Shown piece after piece: positions 1 to 10,002 of a DNA stretch of 64,000 nt. Source of the stretch: Ricordea florida (Eukaryota > Cnidaria > Anthozoa > Corallimorpharia > Ricordeidae); contig OX453283.1 of assembly GCA_949710005.1 (NCBI GenBank), positions 24,604,204-24,668,203 of the forward strand, written 5' to 3'. The translations under genes were made by a program, and so were the position numbers. Under the pieces are notes generated by a model, which was not told where the DNA came from, searched no databases, and saw only the letters and a program-made list of their open reading frames with translations. Every line of letters starts with the position of its first letter. The first letter of the stretch is position 1.

Positions 1-1
1 T

Positions 2-604
2 CCTAAAACATTAATGGTCGATCCTGGAAGAGAATTTATGGGCGATGTGACAAAACTTATGAATTACCATAATGTGAAAATACAGAGAAGTGAGGCTGGA
101 AACCATAGAGCCCAAGCGTTTGTGGAAAGAGCAAATAGAACATTAAGTGAAAAATTATTTAGTCATCAATATGCACAAGAAATGGTAAGTGATGACCGGT
201 CTAGAGTATGGGTTAAACGATTACCTGATATTTTGAAAACTTTGAACAATACACCAACGAGAATAACCGGTAAAGAACCTGATAAAGCTATAAAACTGAA
301 AGAGGTTGATATTGAAACCAAAAGATATCATCGAGTTGTTGGTCTTGATGAGGAAAGATTATCTCCTTTTGTTAGAGTTAGATATTTATTATCTCCTGGT
401 GAAATTGAGGGTGGTGAAAAAAGGCGAGCTACAGATCCTATTTGGAGTATCAAAGTTTATGATATTTCTAGAAGTGTTATTTCACCCAATCAACCAGTTT
501 TGTATTATTTAGTAGATGGACCGAGACGGGGGTTTGTAAGGGAAGAATTACAGGTTATTCCTTATGATACTGAACTTCCGCCCAATTCTGTTTTGCAAAG
601 ATAA
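2..604 (+). CDS. Maverick integrase, C-terminal part (copy 1, cut by window edge)
   Basis: This is the last 200 codons of a retrovirus-type DDE integrase. The frame enters open from the window edge, so the methionine at 14 is internal. It matches residues 141-340 of the complete gene at 17668-18690. The second catalytic Asp (in VDPGREF) and the catalytic Glu (in FVERANRT), 35 residues apart, are present; the first Asp lies off the window. The C-terminal part has the basic, beta-rich look of an integrase DNA-binding tail. Its 3' end overlaps the convergent polymerase gene by 43 bases. In Mavericks this enzyme inserts the excised linear element DNA into host chromosomes. Confidence 0.9.
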   Translation, partial: PKTLMVDPGREFMGDVTKLMNYHNVKIQRSEAGNHRAQAFVERANRTLSEKLFSHQYAQEMVSDDRSRVWVKRLPDILKTLNNTPTRITGKEPDKAIKLKEVDIETKRYHRVVGLDEERLSPFVRVRYLLSPGEIEGGEKRRATDPIWSIKVYDISRSVISPNQPVLYYLVDGPRRGFVREELQVIPYDTELPPNSVLQR

Positions 605-3600
605 TGCCCGTATGCAAAAGTATGTATATTATCTTTACAAATTATTCTCTTATCATCATCAGCAGATAGTGCAACTTTATTAATTGTTTCTGTATAAACA
701 TCATGTAAATGACTTCTAATTACATTCATCTTTCTATATTGTTTTTCCCCCGTTAATAGACATTCCTTATAATGATTAAATTTTATTTTCTTTTTTATAA
801 CTTCTTTCTTCATTCCCTTACCTTTCTTTACTTCATCATCATTTTCAGTAATATAAGCGTATAACTTTGCTCTCAATCCCACAAACTCATTAATTATCAT
901 TCCACCAGCTTCATCTTTAAACATTCCTATTAATTTCTTATTCATACCCGTCTCTATACCTGATGGGTGGTTTTTAGGATAATTACTTGTGTCAAACATT
1001 TTTCTAACATCTGGACTTATATCCTTGTAAAAATCTTCTGTTTCTATAACATATACAAGGCTGTCTGTATCTGTAAACAACAGCTTTGCCTTTTCTCCAT
1101 ATTTATTTTTGATATAATTATAATGAAATTCATACATTATTGCTTTACTTAAATCTAGAATACACATACCTAAGTAAACAGGTTTATTAAATATTAATCT
1201 TGTTTTATTCATATGGATAGCAGCCAGATCTTCACTAAATATAGTAAAATGATTAAAGTTGGGTTTTATTGTTAATTTTTCTGCATCTTTTTTATTTGTA
1301 ACTAGACGAATGTCTACCCTTTTTCTAATATTTTCCATGGTTTTTCCAAATACAGAGTTGTTCATGAGTTTGAAGAAATCTTTTTCAAAATCATTCTTTG
1401 CTTGAGATCTTAGTTTAGTATTCAAATCAATGTAGGGTTTTAACCACGCAGACTCATTGAATTTAATACCTCTATGAATTTTTGTAACTTTTATTCCCAG
1501 ACTTTCATAAAGTTTTAGAGTTTCTCGATGAACTATATACTTTGTTTTATTTTTTAAGTTTGGGATTAATTTTTCTACCTTATTAACAACAAGTCTTTCT
1601 GGGGCTAGAGGATAATCATTATGTAAATCATGAAGATGTTCAGGATATTCTAAATCAACCTCGAGTATGCATGGTATATTTCTCCAATTTTTAAAATCTT
1701 CATCAGGCAACCATTCAAAACCGTGAGTGGGTAGTGGTTTACTCATTGCTTCACCATATAGATTGTTTCTATCGAGATAAATGATATATTTTTTAGGTTT
1801 GTTTGGATCATATTTCTTCATATATGTATTGTTTGCTTCAGCATATCTAGTTGAAATCTGTGATACACCTCCTCTTACACCTTGTTCAAACATAAGTAAC
1901 ATGTTAATGTCAGTTAGTAACTCCAATTTTACTTTAGTTAACTTTAACATAGCGTCCCAAGATAAGCCGGGAGAGGTGTAGTACCAAGCAGGATCCAATC
2001 CATAATTTTTAATACAAACATCTCTAAAATTTTCAAATACGTCCGCTAACAATAATACATCTAGCTTGAGATATAGATCATGATACTCCCTAAAAGTTTT
2101 CATATTAAAAGTTTTCCACACATTTTTAGCGTGTTGGTAATTTTCTTCATTTATATCTTCATCATTTAGTTTTGAGAAAAATGCATCCTTTGGTGGAAGA
2201 TGAGTTTCATTTAGTTTATCAAAGCTGTCAATATGATCATATGGATATACACCCTTTCTTAACGTTAGATTTAATTCTTCACCTTCAAAATACTTTTTTA
2301 CTTCATTTAGGTATTTATCTGATGGGGAAAGGCATTTACTTTCAACTAAATTACAATTCGTACATCGTCCGCATTTACCAATACCTTCATACTTAATGAT
2401 CTTTCCATCTTCAATGTATCTCTTTATACAATCTCCTGGCTTACACGCCTCACACTTTCCACATTTGGTGAGATTATCAACTAGTCCATCAAGACTGGAT
2501 GACATAAATTTTAATGAATCGATGAATCTCATTTCTCTCTTAACTATTTTTTTCTCTCCACTTTTATCTATATATTCATCAACTACAATCTTTTTTGAGA
2601 AAGAAATATACCTTTCCTCATTTTGTGCTATGGGGGTTATTTCACCCTCTGTTTTCCCAAGATTCTTAATAAATAAATGTGAATCATAACCAGATAGATT
2701 ATGAAATACTATAGGTATGAACTTTGGGATCTCGAAATTCGAGTTACAATCTTTATGAGCTGCTCCTCTATACTTTCCTGTAAGGTGGCAGTGATCTAAT
2801 ACCTTATCTTCTCCTAATTCACACTCACATATATGACATTTCTTAGCATTTTCATATTCTTTTTTATCTATTTCTGGCATATTTCCCCTTTTATAGTAAT
2901 AGAACTTTTTGTTTCTTGATTTTATTATTTCATTATAAATTCTTCTAATATCTCTCTCTAAATATTCTACAAATATCTGTGCTACATCATCATCTGGTGA
3001 TTTTGCAGTATATCTTACAAGTTTTTCAAAGTTTGGTGGTAATATATTCTCATCAAAACACATTATATAATAACAGAATCCAGATGGTTTATGTTTCTGA
3101 TATTTTTGAGTAAAGCTTTTACTATTATCTAAACAACTTATATCTATATCAATTTTCTCTGGGTAACACTCAAAGTCGGCATACACTAAAAATGGCACTC
3201 GCATTTTTCTTTTATAATTAGCGAATTTAATAAATATAGGATTTCCATTTTTATCTTTTGGCATATCAATCCTAACTGCTTTGTTTTTGTTGCAGTATTC
3301 GGTATGTTTTTCTAATGAATTTATTTCTCGAAATGAGTTAAAACATCTGATACAAAAATGTCTCTTACATTTATGTTTACTAACTTGAGCTGATAAAAGT
3401 CTACTTAAATTCTTTACCCAACAGTAGTGATTATTTTTATCATCCGATATCATAATTAAATTGATTACATTATCTCCTAATTGATTATCACTTATTCTTA
3501 AAGGAAATACATAGCCATTTTCATATCCTAAAACATTAATATAGTAAGGGTTTTTCCTTTCAAACTTATCAATATCTTTTAATGAAGCTGGGAACTCCAT

Positions 3601-4647
3601 TCCACTCCAGTTAAAGTTCTTTGAGTTTTCTCTTAATTCATTATTTACTCTTTGAGGGTTTTTATCTCTTGGAAATACAGCTTCAGTTACTGCCCACTTA
3701 AAACATTCATTATCATTAAAATTCTTGTGGTTAATAATTGCCTTTTTTGTCACTAAATGTGGGGGTGTAATAATATATGAACTTCCCTTAAGCGGTTTGT
3801 ATGGTGTTATTCCAATATCAAAACATATTATATTGTTAAATTTCCATTTATAACCATTACTTAAAAATTTTTCATATTCCTTTAGTATTCGATTAGCCAT
3901 ATTATCATAAAAATTGGATATATCATCTGAATTAGTAATTATTTCTGTACGTGAATGAAAGAATTTTCTTGTCTCTTCTTCAATACGATTTGTATCTGTA
4001 GATTCTTTTATTAAATTACATGTTAATATAAATTTTACCTTGATCGGTTTCTTTTGTTTGTTAATTAGATTATGAACTTTTGGTTTGATATCATTTAAAA
4101 ATTCCTTGGGTTCATACCCTTTCTTTCCATCTAACCTATAAGTTTTCAGATATCCCCTCAATGCTGTTTGTTGTTCTTTTATTATAAATTCTTCTTTCAA
4201 AATATCAGATATATCTACCTCTTTTCTAGGTCTGGGTTGTGGTTGTTTGCTATTAGTAAGTTTTAATACATTTTCGTTGGTTAATTCTGCAAGCTTTTTA
4301 GAAAACTCATCATTATCCATAACCTTAAATGAGTAATTTCCCCAATTAAAAGTTTTGTTTGATGGCTTTTGTGGTTTTATAAAAGTAGGCGCAAGTTTTC
4401 TTTTTTTAATATTTTTTGTTTTAGGTTTTGCGCCCTCTTGTGTTTCTGACATATTATCAAAAGCTTCAGCAATTTCTGGAATTTTACGCAATTCTTTGAT
4501 AATTTCGTTTTCTTCCAATTCTTTACCTTTTTCTTTAATAATTTTATTTAGCTGTTTTACTATTAGTCTTTCTAAACTTTCACCCTTTTTGTTTATGGCT
4601 TGTTTTAGCAGTTTAGCAAGATTTTTACTATTTTGTTGCTGTTCCAT
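562..4647 (-). CDS. polB: Protein-primed-type family B DNA polymerase (copy 1)
   Basis: The 1361-residue product appears identical to the polymerase at 18648-22733, described there in full. The exonuclease motifs (ADFECY, the NLSGYDSH segment, LKLDVLLL) and polymerase motifs (DRNNLYG, NNSVFGK, DTDS) are all present, and the frame is open from the ATG at 4647. The start lies just inside the right TIR, so the TIR supplies the promoter. A second intact reading frame of this size argues for recent insertion, since no disabling changes have accumulated. Confidence 0.92.
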   Translation of the reverse strand: MEQQQNSKNLAKLLKQAINKKGESLERLIVKQLNKIIKEKGKELEENEIIKELRKIPEIAEAFDNMSETQEGAKPKTKNIKKRKLAPTFIKPQKPSNKTFNWGNYSFKVMDNDEFSKKLAELTNENVLKLTNSKQPQPRPRKEVDISDILKEEFIIKEQQTALRGYLKTYRLDGKKGYEPKEFLNDIKPKVHNLINKQKKPIKVKFILTCNLIKESTDTNRIEEETRKFFHSRTEIITNSDDISNFYDNMANRILKEYEKFLSNGYKWKFNNIICFDIGITPYKPLKGSSYIITPPHLVTKKAIINHKNFNDNECFKWAVTEAVFPRDKNPQRVNNELRENSKNFNWSGMEFPASLKDIDKFERKNPYYINVLGYENGYVFPLRISDNQLGDNVINLIMISDDKNNHYCWVKNLSRLLSAQVSKHKCKRHFCIRCFNSFREINSLEKHTEYCNKNKAVRIDMPKDKNGNPIFIKFANYKRKMRVPFLVYADFECYPEKIDIDISCLDNSKSFTQKYQKHKPSGFCYYIMCFDENILPPNFEKLVRYTAKSPDDDVAQIFVEYLERDIRRIYNEIIKSRNKKFYYYKRGNMPEIDKKEYENAKKCHICECELGEDKVLDHCHLTGKYRGAAHKDCNSNFEIPKFIPIVFHNLSGYDSHLFIKNLGKTEGEITPIAQNEERYISFSKKIVVDEYIDKSGEKKIVKREMRFIDSLKFMSSSLDGLVDNLTKCGKCEACKPGDCIKRYIEDGKIIKYEGIGKCGRCTNCNLVESKCLSPSDKYLNEVKKYFEGEELNLTLRKGVYPYDHIDSFDKLNETHLPPKDAFFSKLNDEDINEENYQHAKNVWKTFNMKTFREYHDLYLKLDVLLLADVFENFRDVCIKNYGLDPAWYYTSPGLSWDAMLKLTKVKLELLTDINMLLMFEQGVRGGVSQISTRYAEANNTYMKKYDPNKPKKYIIYLDRNNLYGEAMSKPLPTHGFEWLPDEDFKNWRNIPCILEVDLEYPEHLHDLHNDYPLAPERLVVNKVEKLIPNLKNKTKYIVHRETLKLYESLGIKVTKIHRGIKFNESAWLKPYIDLNTKLRSQAKNDFEKDFFKLMNNSVFGKTMENIRKRVDIRLVTNKKDAEKLTIKPNFNHFTIFSEDLAAIHMNKTRLIFNKPVYLGMCILDLSKAIMYEFHYNYIKNKYGEKAKLLFTDTDSLVYVIETEDFYKDISPDVRKMFDTSNYPKNHPSGIETGMNKKLIGMFKDEAGGMIINEFVGLRAKLYAYITENDDEVKKGKGMKKEVIKKKIKFNHYKECLLTGEKQYRKMNVIRSHLHDVYTETINKVALSADDDKRIICKDNIHTFAYGHYLCKTELGGSSVS

Positions 4648-4658
4648 TTATACTCTCA

Positions 4659-5012
4659 AAATTTATTCTTTAAACTAATATTAAAATCATTTTAATTTTT
4701 GTAGATTTTCATATACTTTTGTAAACGGAAAAAATCTCTGTTTAATTTTCCTGATTAATCGTGTGTGTCATAACCCTAGGCAACGGCTTGGCAACGGCTT
4801 GGTGGTGGGTTGGTATCAGCTTGGCATCGGCTTGGTGGTGGTGGTGGCTTGGCAACGGCTTGGTGGTGGGTTGGTATCAGCTTGGCATCGGCTTGACAAC
4901 GGCTTGGCAAAATCTCTGTTTAATTTTCCTGATTAATCCTTGTTTAATTTTTTTACTCAGATTTGACAGAAAATTAATAGGGTGTGCCAGAATCCCCCAT
5001 TTCCTACTCTCT
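4659..5012 (+). repeat. Right terminal inverted repeat of Maverick copy 1
   Basis: It corresponds to 22745-23098 of copy 2 and, inverted, to 7589-7942. It contains G/T-rich internal direct repeats built on GGCTTGG and GGTTGGTATCAG units, flanked by two copies of the TCTGTTTAATTTTCCTG motif. It ends CCTACTCTCT. Relative to both TIRs of copy 2 it carries one two-base change near 4783. Confidence 0.88.
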
Positions 5013-5734
5013 TCTTACACTGAGGATGAGTTGAATGCTCCAATTATTTTTTGTTTATGTTTTTTGGTTATAATTGGATGAGGTTCATTGTAAGAAGAAT
5101 CTTCTGATTAGATATTTTATTGTCTACTGCAGTCATTATTTCATTCCTAGGTAACCACAATTGACAGCATTATGAATAGTGCATGTTTCAATTTGTGCAC
5201 TCTCTTCAGTTGCAATGGTACTCTCAGTGGTAGATAAGAAAATTCCTCTTCCCTCAAAAGAGATGCCATATCAACAGAAGTGTGAGATACAATGTCATTA
5301 CATAAAAAATGGGGATAAAACAATTGGATTCTACAAAAACTTTGAATAAAGGTTTGGTAATAGTGAGTGCCGACTGTATAGTATGTGGTTGTTCTATTTT
5401 TAGGTCATATCATAAAAACAATACATGAAATAAAGAGTTATTGAAATCTTAATATGTTGAAAAAGATTGCTGCACTACGTACTCCTGTAAAAAAATAATG
5501 TGAAATCGACATCAATCAGTTAAAAGTATATACCACATGAAAGTTTAATTGTGCTGTTACAGAAACAGGCAAAATATCCATACCCAACAAGAGAAGGTTA
5601 TATTATTTGGAATATATGCAAATTTCTATTATAAAAACTGCAGAAGAAAGATTTAATATAAGGATGGCATTTCATCGAAAAAGTCATGGCAGCCAGAGGT
5701 ATTGAACTGTAACCAATGACATATAGTAATGAGA
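5013..5734. other. Unique-looking sequence, no gene seen
   Basis: AT-rich DNA between the end of Maverick copy 1 and the old repeat copy A. I see no long frame, RNA gene or clear repeat. The first bases (TCTTAC) would be the right half of the copy 1 target-site duplication, which cannot be verified because the left end is outside the window. Confidence 0.5.
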
Positions 5735-7350
5735 AGCACTATCATTATATTATTATCATTATTATTATCATTACTATTATTATTACTGGTATTGATATTA
5801 TTATTATTACTATTGTTATATTTTTTACGTTTAACATAATATATTTTTATGGGGTGGGATGCATGCCCTAACCTTTGTAAAGGTATTGTTACTCTATTAC
5901 TGCAAGCAACACAAAAATCTTCTTAATAGGCTTTCCATCAGAGGTGGTAGTAATCAGAACAGCTCCAAACAATACCATTTCTTCTTAAAGGCTTGAAATC
6001 TAGTGCGGTCATTTGTCTATAAAGTTTGTGTGGAAAATCATTATTGAAAGGATAGGGCATTTAGAAAACTTGAAACACTTGTTACTACATACAGCACACT
6101 TGCAATGAATATATGAGAAAGATCATAAACATTTTGGCATTACAAAATTTATTTTCTTCTTTATATAGTTTTTCCGATGTAAAATGTTAACTGTATGTTG
6201 TGGTTGTTATTAAATATTGATATTTGACATCATAAAAATGAAGTAAACAACAGAAAGTAACAAGGTTAATATGTTAATTAAGGCTTGAATTAACATTTTA
6301 TTTGTGGGAAATGGCCAGGTTTCTAGATTGCAATATTATCAGGGGGGGGGGGGGGGGGTCATTGAACTCTAAGGTAAAACTGACCCATTGTGAAAAGGCT
6401 ATGAAACTTGTTGTCTATACGTAATATTATTGAAACCTTTCAATCAGAGAATACATACATATATATAGCAAAGAGAAATACTACTCAGAAGTAAGTTATC
6501 ACATTTGCTTTATTTTCAAATGATCGCATTGATCACTGATGATATTGCAGAACCAGTACTTTATAGTGACACTGGGTATATATTCTGTTGAAAATGCTAA
6601 ACATAGCTGCTAGATCAAGAAAATTTACAATATTTTCACTGTTGCAATGATATCAGATCACATCGTTGTAAATGATTGTTATAACAACTGCAACTCTCTG
6701 TGTTGGGAATTTCTTCAAAATGGAAACGCTATCGCTTTATTATGAAAAATACCTACTTACATTCTCTTGTAATCTGTTGGTCGTCTTCCTATTCCGTTTT
6801 TAGACTAATATAATTATTTTCCAGAGACATCTCCAATCGTTGTAGTTGTTTCTACTCGGTTTCCCTTCTAAGCCGTTTTGCTAAATTTAGTACGCTAATA
6901 TATTTCGTTATGTAATCGTTCACTCCTGTTCTGTATTTCTATCAATAACACATTCAAATTCAAAACTAACTTGGTTGAATTCCTGGTCCTTTTCCCTGCT
7001 GTTTCGTTTGCCTTTTTCTAGAGCGAGCAGTTTTTGTCTTTGCTGCGATGACGGATGTCTGTTGTTATTCGCCCTGCTGTCGTACTCTTTCCCTGCTTTG
7101 AGTCGTGCTTTCCTTGTGTTGATTTTCACGGTGTTCGAACTTACTCGGCGACGATCTCGGGCTACTCTTTCTTGAATATCTCGGAGATCATCTTGCTGGG
7201 ATACACTTCCAGGACGAGTGAAATCCGTTTCCACAAAATTTACATTTCTTTCAAAAAGGCATCACCGCATTCGAAATGGCGGAAATTCAGGAGTTCTCAA
7301 ATACGCTACTATTGCCAGTTAACCTGGCCTGCGAACGGACACCTTTAAAA
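5735..7350 (-). repeat. Old dispersed repeat, copy A
   Basis: This segment matches the region 32697-34960 in inverted orientation. Shared landmarks are the terminus at 7318-7350 (TGCGAACGGACACC and its complement near 32700), a segment reading GCAAAGAGAAATACTACT near 6468, and an ATT-rich tract near 5740-5815. By eye the copies differ at many positions, so the duplication is old. Copy A has an 18-base G run near 6341. The nature of the repeat is unknown; it may be a non-autonomous element or a decayed gene-bearing element. Confidence 0.65.
6920..7234 (-). CDS. Hypothetical frame in old repeat (possible first exon)
   Basis: A 104-codon frame rich in Arg, Lys, Glu and Gln, starting METDFTRPGSVSQQDDLRDI. 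The other copy of the repeat (near 32810-32900) keeps most of this peptide up to an RDRRR segment, after which it degrades. Right after RDRRR both copies keep GTAAGT, a good splice-donor match, so the conserved part may be a 5' exon of about 30 codons and the rest may be intron. I recognise no domain. It could also be chance coding potential in a repeat. Confidence 0.25.
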   Translation of the reverse strand: METDFTRPGSVSQQDDLRDIQERVARDRRRVSSNTVKINTRKARLKAGKEYDSRANNNRHPSSQQRQKLLALEKGKRNSREKDQEFNQVSFEFECVIDRNTEQE

Positions 7351-7353
7351 TAT

Positions 7354-7386
<33 letters not shown>
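7351..7386. repeat. TA microsatellite, target of PLE1
   Basis: Alternating TA that abuts the left end of PLE1. A matching TA tract abuts its right end at 26919-26970. The equivalent tract at 32651-32696 in repeat copy B is uninterrupted. Confidence 0.8.
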
Positions 7387-7387
<1 letters not shown>

Positions 7388-7427
7388 GGAATGAAAGAGG
7401 AACAGCGAACTTCTCACATGAGGTTTA

Positions 7428-7471
7428 ATACTGTAGACGTTTCGCCCATTCGGGCTTCTTCAGTACAGTAT
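7428..7471 (-). ncRNA. Hammerhead-ribozyme-like motif, left end of PLE1
   Basis: Read on the minus strand the order is an 8-base stem I arm (ATACTGTA), CTGAAGA, a GCCC/GGGC stem II with a GAAT loop, GAAA, CGTC, then the matching stem I arm (TACAGTAT). These are the hammerhead core boxes in the right order. Helix III has almost no loop, so a single copy may cleave poorly; pairing as a dimer is possible. Hammerhead motifs in Penelope pseudo-LTRs are established knowledge; activity here is inference. Confidence 0.6.
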
Positions 7472-7588
7472 GTAAGATTAAAAAGATTACAAATACTTGG
7501 AATAAAAAAATTATTTACAATATTGGTGTCTTATATATGAGAAAGGAAAGAAAAAAGAAAATTACAAACAATAAAAATTTTTTAAAAA

Positions 7589-7942
7589 AGAGAGTAGGAA
7601 ATGGGGGATTCTGGCACACCCTATTAATTTTCTGTCAAATCTGAGTAAAAAAATTAAACAAGGATTAATCAGGAAAATTAAACAGAGATTTTGCCAAGCC
7701 GTTGTCAAGCCGATGCCAAGCTGATACCAACCCACCACCAAGCCGTTGCCAAGCCACCACCACCACCAAGCCGATGCCAAGCTGATACCAACCCACCACC
7801 AAGCCAATGCCAAGCCGTTGCCTAGGGTTATGACACACACGATTAATCAGGAAAATTAAACAGAGATTTTTTCCGTTTACAAAAGTATATGAAAATCTAC
7901 AAAAATTAAAATGATTTTAATATTAGTTTAAAGAATAAATTA
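7589..7942 (+). repeat. Left terminal inverted repeat of Maverick copy 2
   Basis: It is the reverse complement of 22745-23098, with no difference seen by eye. Pairing breaks at 7943, shortly before the first start codon. It contains two copies of a roughly 39-bp unit of CCAAGCCG- and TGATACCAACC-type sequence, and ends inside with TTAATATTAGTTTAAAG, which includes the promoter box. Confidence 0.92.
7927..7933 (+). promoter_or_regulatory. TTTAAAG promoter box, left TIR
   Basis: TTTAAAG lies 20 nt before the start codon at 7954. The same box, inverted, serves the polymerase gene at the other end, because it lies within the TIR. Confidence 0.6.
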
Positions 7943-7953
7943 TAATAGTATAA

Positions 7954-8484
7954 ATGGAGAATTTAAAAGAATTAAATGTAACACAATTGGGATATTCTAG
8001 TATGCTTATCTCAAACCCCAGAAATAATAACCCAAATCAGTCACAAATAAACATTATTGATGAACCCGTGCCAGAGATTGATATTCCCCTTCTCAAAACT
8101 TCCCAACCCAAACTTGATGAATTGAAATTTGTGCAACTGAAAAATATTGCAAAAGAGTTGAAAATTAAAGGACGATCTAGAATGCGAAAAGAAGATTTTA
8201 TTAATGAGATAAAAAAGTTTGAAGAAGAAAAAATTATAAATTTAATTGAAAAAGTCACCACTACTTGTCCTTATTTTTGCATACATAAAAAACATAAATA
8301 TTTCTGTAGAGAGTGTGGAGGAACACAAATATGTGAACACAATAAAATTAAGTCATACTGTAAAGAATGTAAAGGCTCTCAAATATGTGAACACAAATTA
8401 CAAAAGTATATATGTAAAGAGTGTAAAGGAAAAGGAATATGTGAACATAATAAACAAAAGAGACAGTGTAAAGAATGTTGTTAA
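7954..8484 (+). CDS. Cys/His-repeat protein with SAP/Rho-N-like segment (Maverick)
   Basis: The product has 176 residues. Residues about 50-90 (LKFVQLKNIAKELKIKG and following) resemble a SAP or Rho-N helix-turn-helix that often binds DNA or RNA. The C-terminal half carries repeats of the type ICEHxxxKxxCKECKGxQ, with regularly spaced Cys and His that should bind zinc. Similar short Cys/His repeats occur in large DNA viruses and in oomycete and fungal proteins. It is the first gene inside the left TIR, reads inward and has a promoter box at 7927, so it may act early, perhaps as a DNA-binding regulator. Function is inference; the repeats are seen directly. Confidence 0.8.
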   Translation: MENLKELNVTQLGYSSMLISNPRNNNPNQSQINIIDEPVPEIDIPLLKTSQPKLDELKFVQLKNIAKELKIKGRSRMRKEDFINEIKKFEEEKIINLIEKVTTTCPYFCIHKKHKYFCRECGGTQICEHNKIKSYCKECKGSQICEHKLQKYICKECKGKGICEHNKQKRQCKECC

Positions 8485-8513
8485 ATATAAAAAAAATTTG
8501 ATTTTAATATTAG

Positions 8514-8520
8514 TTTAAAG
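8514..8520 (+). promoter_or_regulatory. TTTAAAG promoter box before the orphan gene
   Basis: TTTAAAG is 22 nt before the ATG at 8543. The 5' context ATTTTAATATTAG is the same as in the TIR, so this promoter looks copied from the TIR or the reverse. Confidence 0.6.
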
Positions 8521-8542
8521 ATAAAAAATAAATTATTAAAAG

Positions 8543-9079
8543 ATGAATATAAAATTTTTAACTATTAAATATGATAATAAAGAGAAAAAGTGTTTAAAAG
8601 ATTTCTTTGATGAAGTAAGTAAAGATTTATCAATTTGTATAGAAGAGAATGATAATTTAATGATTCTCGCAACAAATATTGATCCAAATAATTTTGCATC
8701 AGATAAGTGTGTATTTTTTGGTTTTAAAATTTGTTATCTATTGGGTGATAGACCACCAGTAATGAGAGGCAGACGATTGTATGCTAGAGAATTTACAACA
8801 AAAGGAGTAAAGTTGCATAAAATTGAGGAAGATATTAATTTTGATAAAGAGTATTTTGAAAAAGCAATTAAGGTTAATAATGAAAGAGAAATTAATAGTA
8901 ATTTAGAAATATTTATTAATTCATTTGAGATTAGTTTTAATATAGTAATTAGAGATAAAAATAAGTTTTACGAAAAAATACAAAAACATGTAAATGAAGG
9001 TATATCTTCTTGTTTTTCTATTTCTCCACCCAATAGAAATATGTTTGAGGGTATAAAAGTAGTACCTTTAAATAATTAG
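8543..9079 (+). CDS. Orphan Maverick protein, 178 residues
   Basis: I do not recognise this protein. It is rich in Asn, Lys and Ile, has no signal peptide or membrane segment, and contains a Gly/Arg stretch near residues 72-82 (GDRPPVMRGRRLY) that could contact nucleic acid. It follows the Cys/His-repeat gene by 58 bases, in the same direction, with its own promoter box, so the pair may be an early module. It converges on the minus-strand late block, with 61 bases between its stop and the next gene's stop at 9141. The reading frame is clean and codon use matches the neighbours. Confidence 0.75.
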   Translation: MNIKFLTIKYDNKEKKCLKDFFDEVSKDLSICIEENDNLMILATNIDPNNFASDKCVFFGFKICYLLGDRPPVMRGRRLYAREFTTKGVKLHKIEEDINFDKEYFEKAIKVNNEREINSNLEIFINSFEISFNIVIRDKNKFYEKIQKHVNEGISSCFSISPPNRNMFEGIKVVPLNN

Positions 9080-9140
9080 TAATACAAAGTTTAATTTTAT
9101 GTTATATAACCTAAAATGGTTACATAACAAAATAAGTAAT

Positions 9141-9776
9141 TTATCTAAATCTTAAACTAAAAGTTATGGGAGAACCCATCAGATCAAGTTTTTTCCATTC
9201 ATTATCTAAGATAGTTAAATCAAAGTGGTTTATAACGCTATCATATTTTCGAACTGGAATTGTTGGATAATCCTTTGAGGGTATGTTTGCAAGTAAGGTT
9301 GACGGCGATAGTTTAACAAGTTCTCCATATTTGGTTTTATTCATATATGATGACTTATTATCCACTATACTACACATAAGTCTCAGTGGTTCCTTAATCT
9401 GTATATTTATAGGGTATAATTTACCAGGATTTATAACTTCAGGCACCCCTAAACCAATCGACATCCCCCTAGTAAGTTTTATTTTGAAGTTCTTATTGGA
9501 ATAAAGATAGTCAACAGTGTCTGTCTCAATGATTGTTATCTTTGACCTATCAGTATCATTAAGAAATATCGATTGAATATCACGCAACGAATATGTACCG
9601 GGTTGTATTATTATTAGTGGTTGATTTTCCACATTAAACAATATCTGTTGTTCCTTGAAATTAATCAATCTTTTGGTTTGTATATTACAATCAAGGAGTT
9701 GTATCTCCCGAAGATTTTTCAGCGGCGGATCTAAATAAATCCTCGTTTCAGACTCATACATGGTTATGCTCAACAT
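9141..9776 (-). CDS. Candidate minor capsid (penton-type) protein
   Basis: The 211-residue product is predicted to be mostly beta. It starts with a strand-rich segment (RIYLDPPLKNLREIQLLDC) and ends with LDLMGSPITFSLRFR. That ending resembles the close of a group of metazoan Maverick proteins thought to be single-jelly-roll vertex proteins. It is the promoter-distal gene of the minus-strand virion block and has its own TTTAAA box. No catalytic motif is visible. Penton identity is inference from the ending, size and context; a tail or fibre role is possible. Confidence 0.5.
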   Translation of the reverse strand: MLSITMYESETRIYLDPPLKNLREIQLLDCNIQTKRLINFKEQQILFNVENQPLIIIQPGTYSLRDIQSIFLNDTDRSKITIIETDTVDYLYSNKNFKIKLTRGMSIGLGVPEVINPGKLYPINIQIKEPLRLMCSIVDNKSSYMNKTKYGELVKLSPSTLLANIPSKDYPTIPVRKYDSVINHFDLTILDNEWKKLDLMGSPITFSLRFR

Positions 9777-9800
9777 TTTGTTTTGATTACATCATATTCA

Positions 9801-9810
9801 CCTTTTTAAA
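9801..9810 (-). promoter_or_regulatory. Promoter box of the minor capsid candidate
   Basis: Coding-strand TTTAAAAAGG, 24 nt before the start at 9776. The 226 bases between 9777 and 10002 contain no other gene. Confidence 0.5.
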
Positions 9811-10002
9811 TTTGCATTGACGTAATCACATTCCTGAGCGACGTTAGAAACCAGCCTTTTTGAAGTAAACATAAAATCTACTTTTCGATTTCAAATCCAC
9901 TTTACATTTTGCTTGTTGCTATGTCGTAAAAGTATGCAATCTATTGTTCTACACGTGAACGCTAATTCACAAACAATGATAATCACGTGAAATGGCCATG
10001 AA

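Larger units (their letters stand above)
1..5012 (+). mobile_element. Maverick/Polinton element, copy 1 (right part only)
   Basis: The segment repeats positions 18087-23098 of the complete copy at a constant offset of 18,086 bases. It holds the 3' part of the integrase gene, the whole polymerase gene and the right terminal inverted repeat. The right end reads CCTACTCTCT, the same terminus as copy 2, and is followed by unrelated sequence starting TCTTAC, so this is a separate insertion and not a tandem copy. The left part lies outside the window. The only difference I noticed is two bases in the TIR near 4783 (AACGG here, ATTGG in copy 2). Confidence 0.9.

Noticed and set aside
4761..5081. Trp/Gly/Leu-rich frames in the Maverick TIRs (also 7562-7840 and 22847-23140)
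   Set aside because: They are translations of G/T-rich direct repeats in the TIR and lie outside the promoter boxes.
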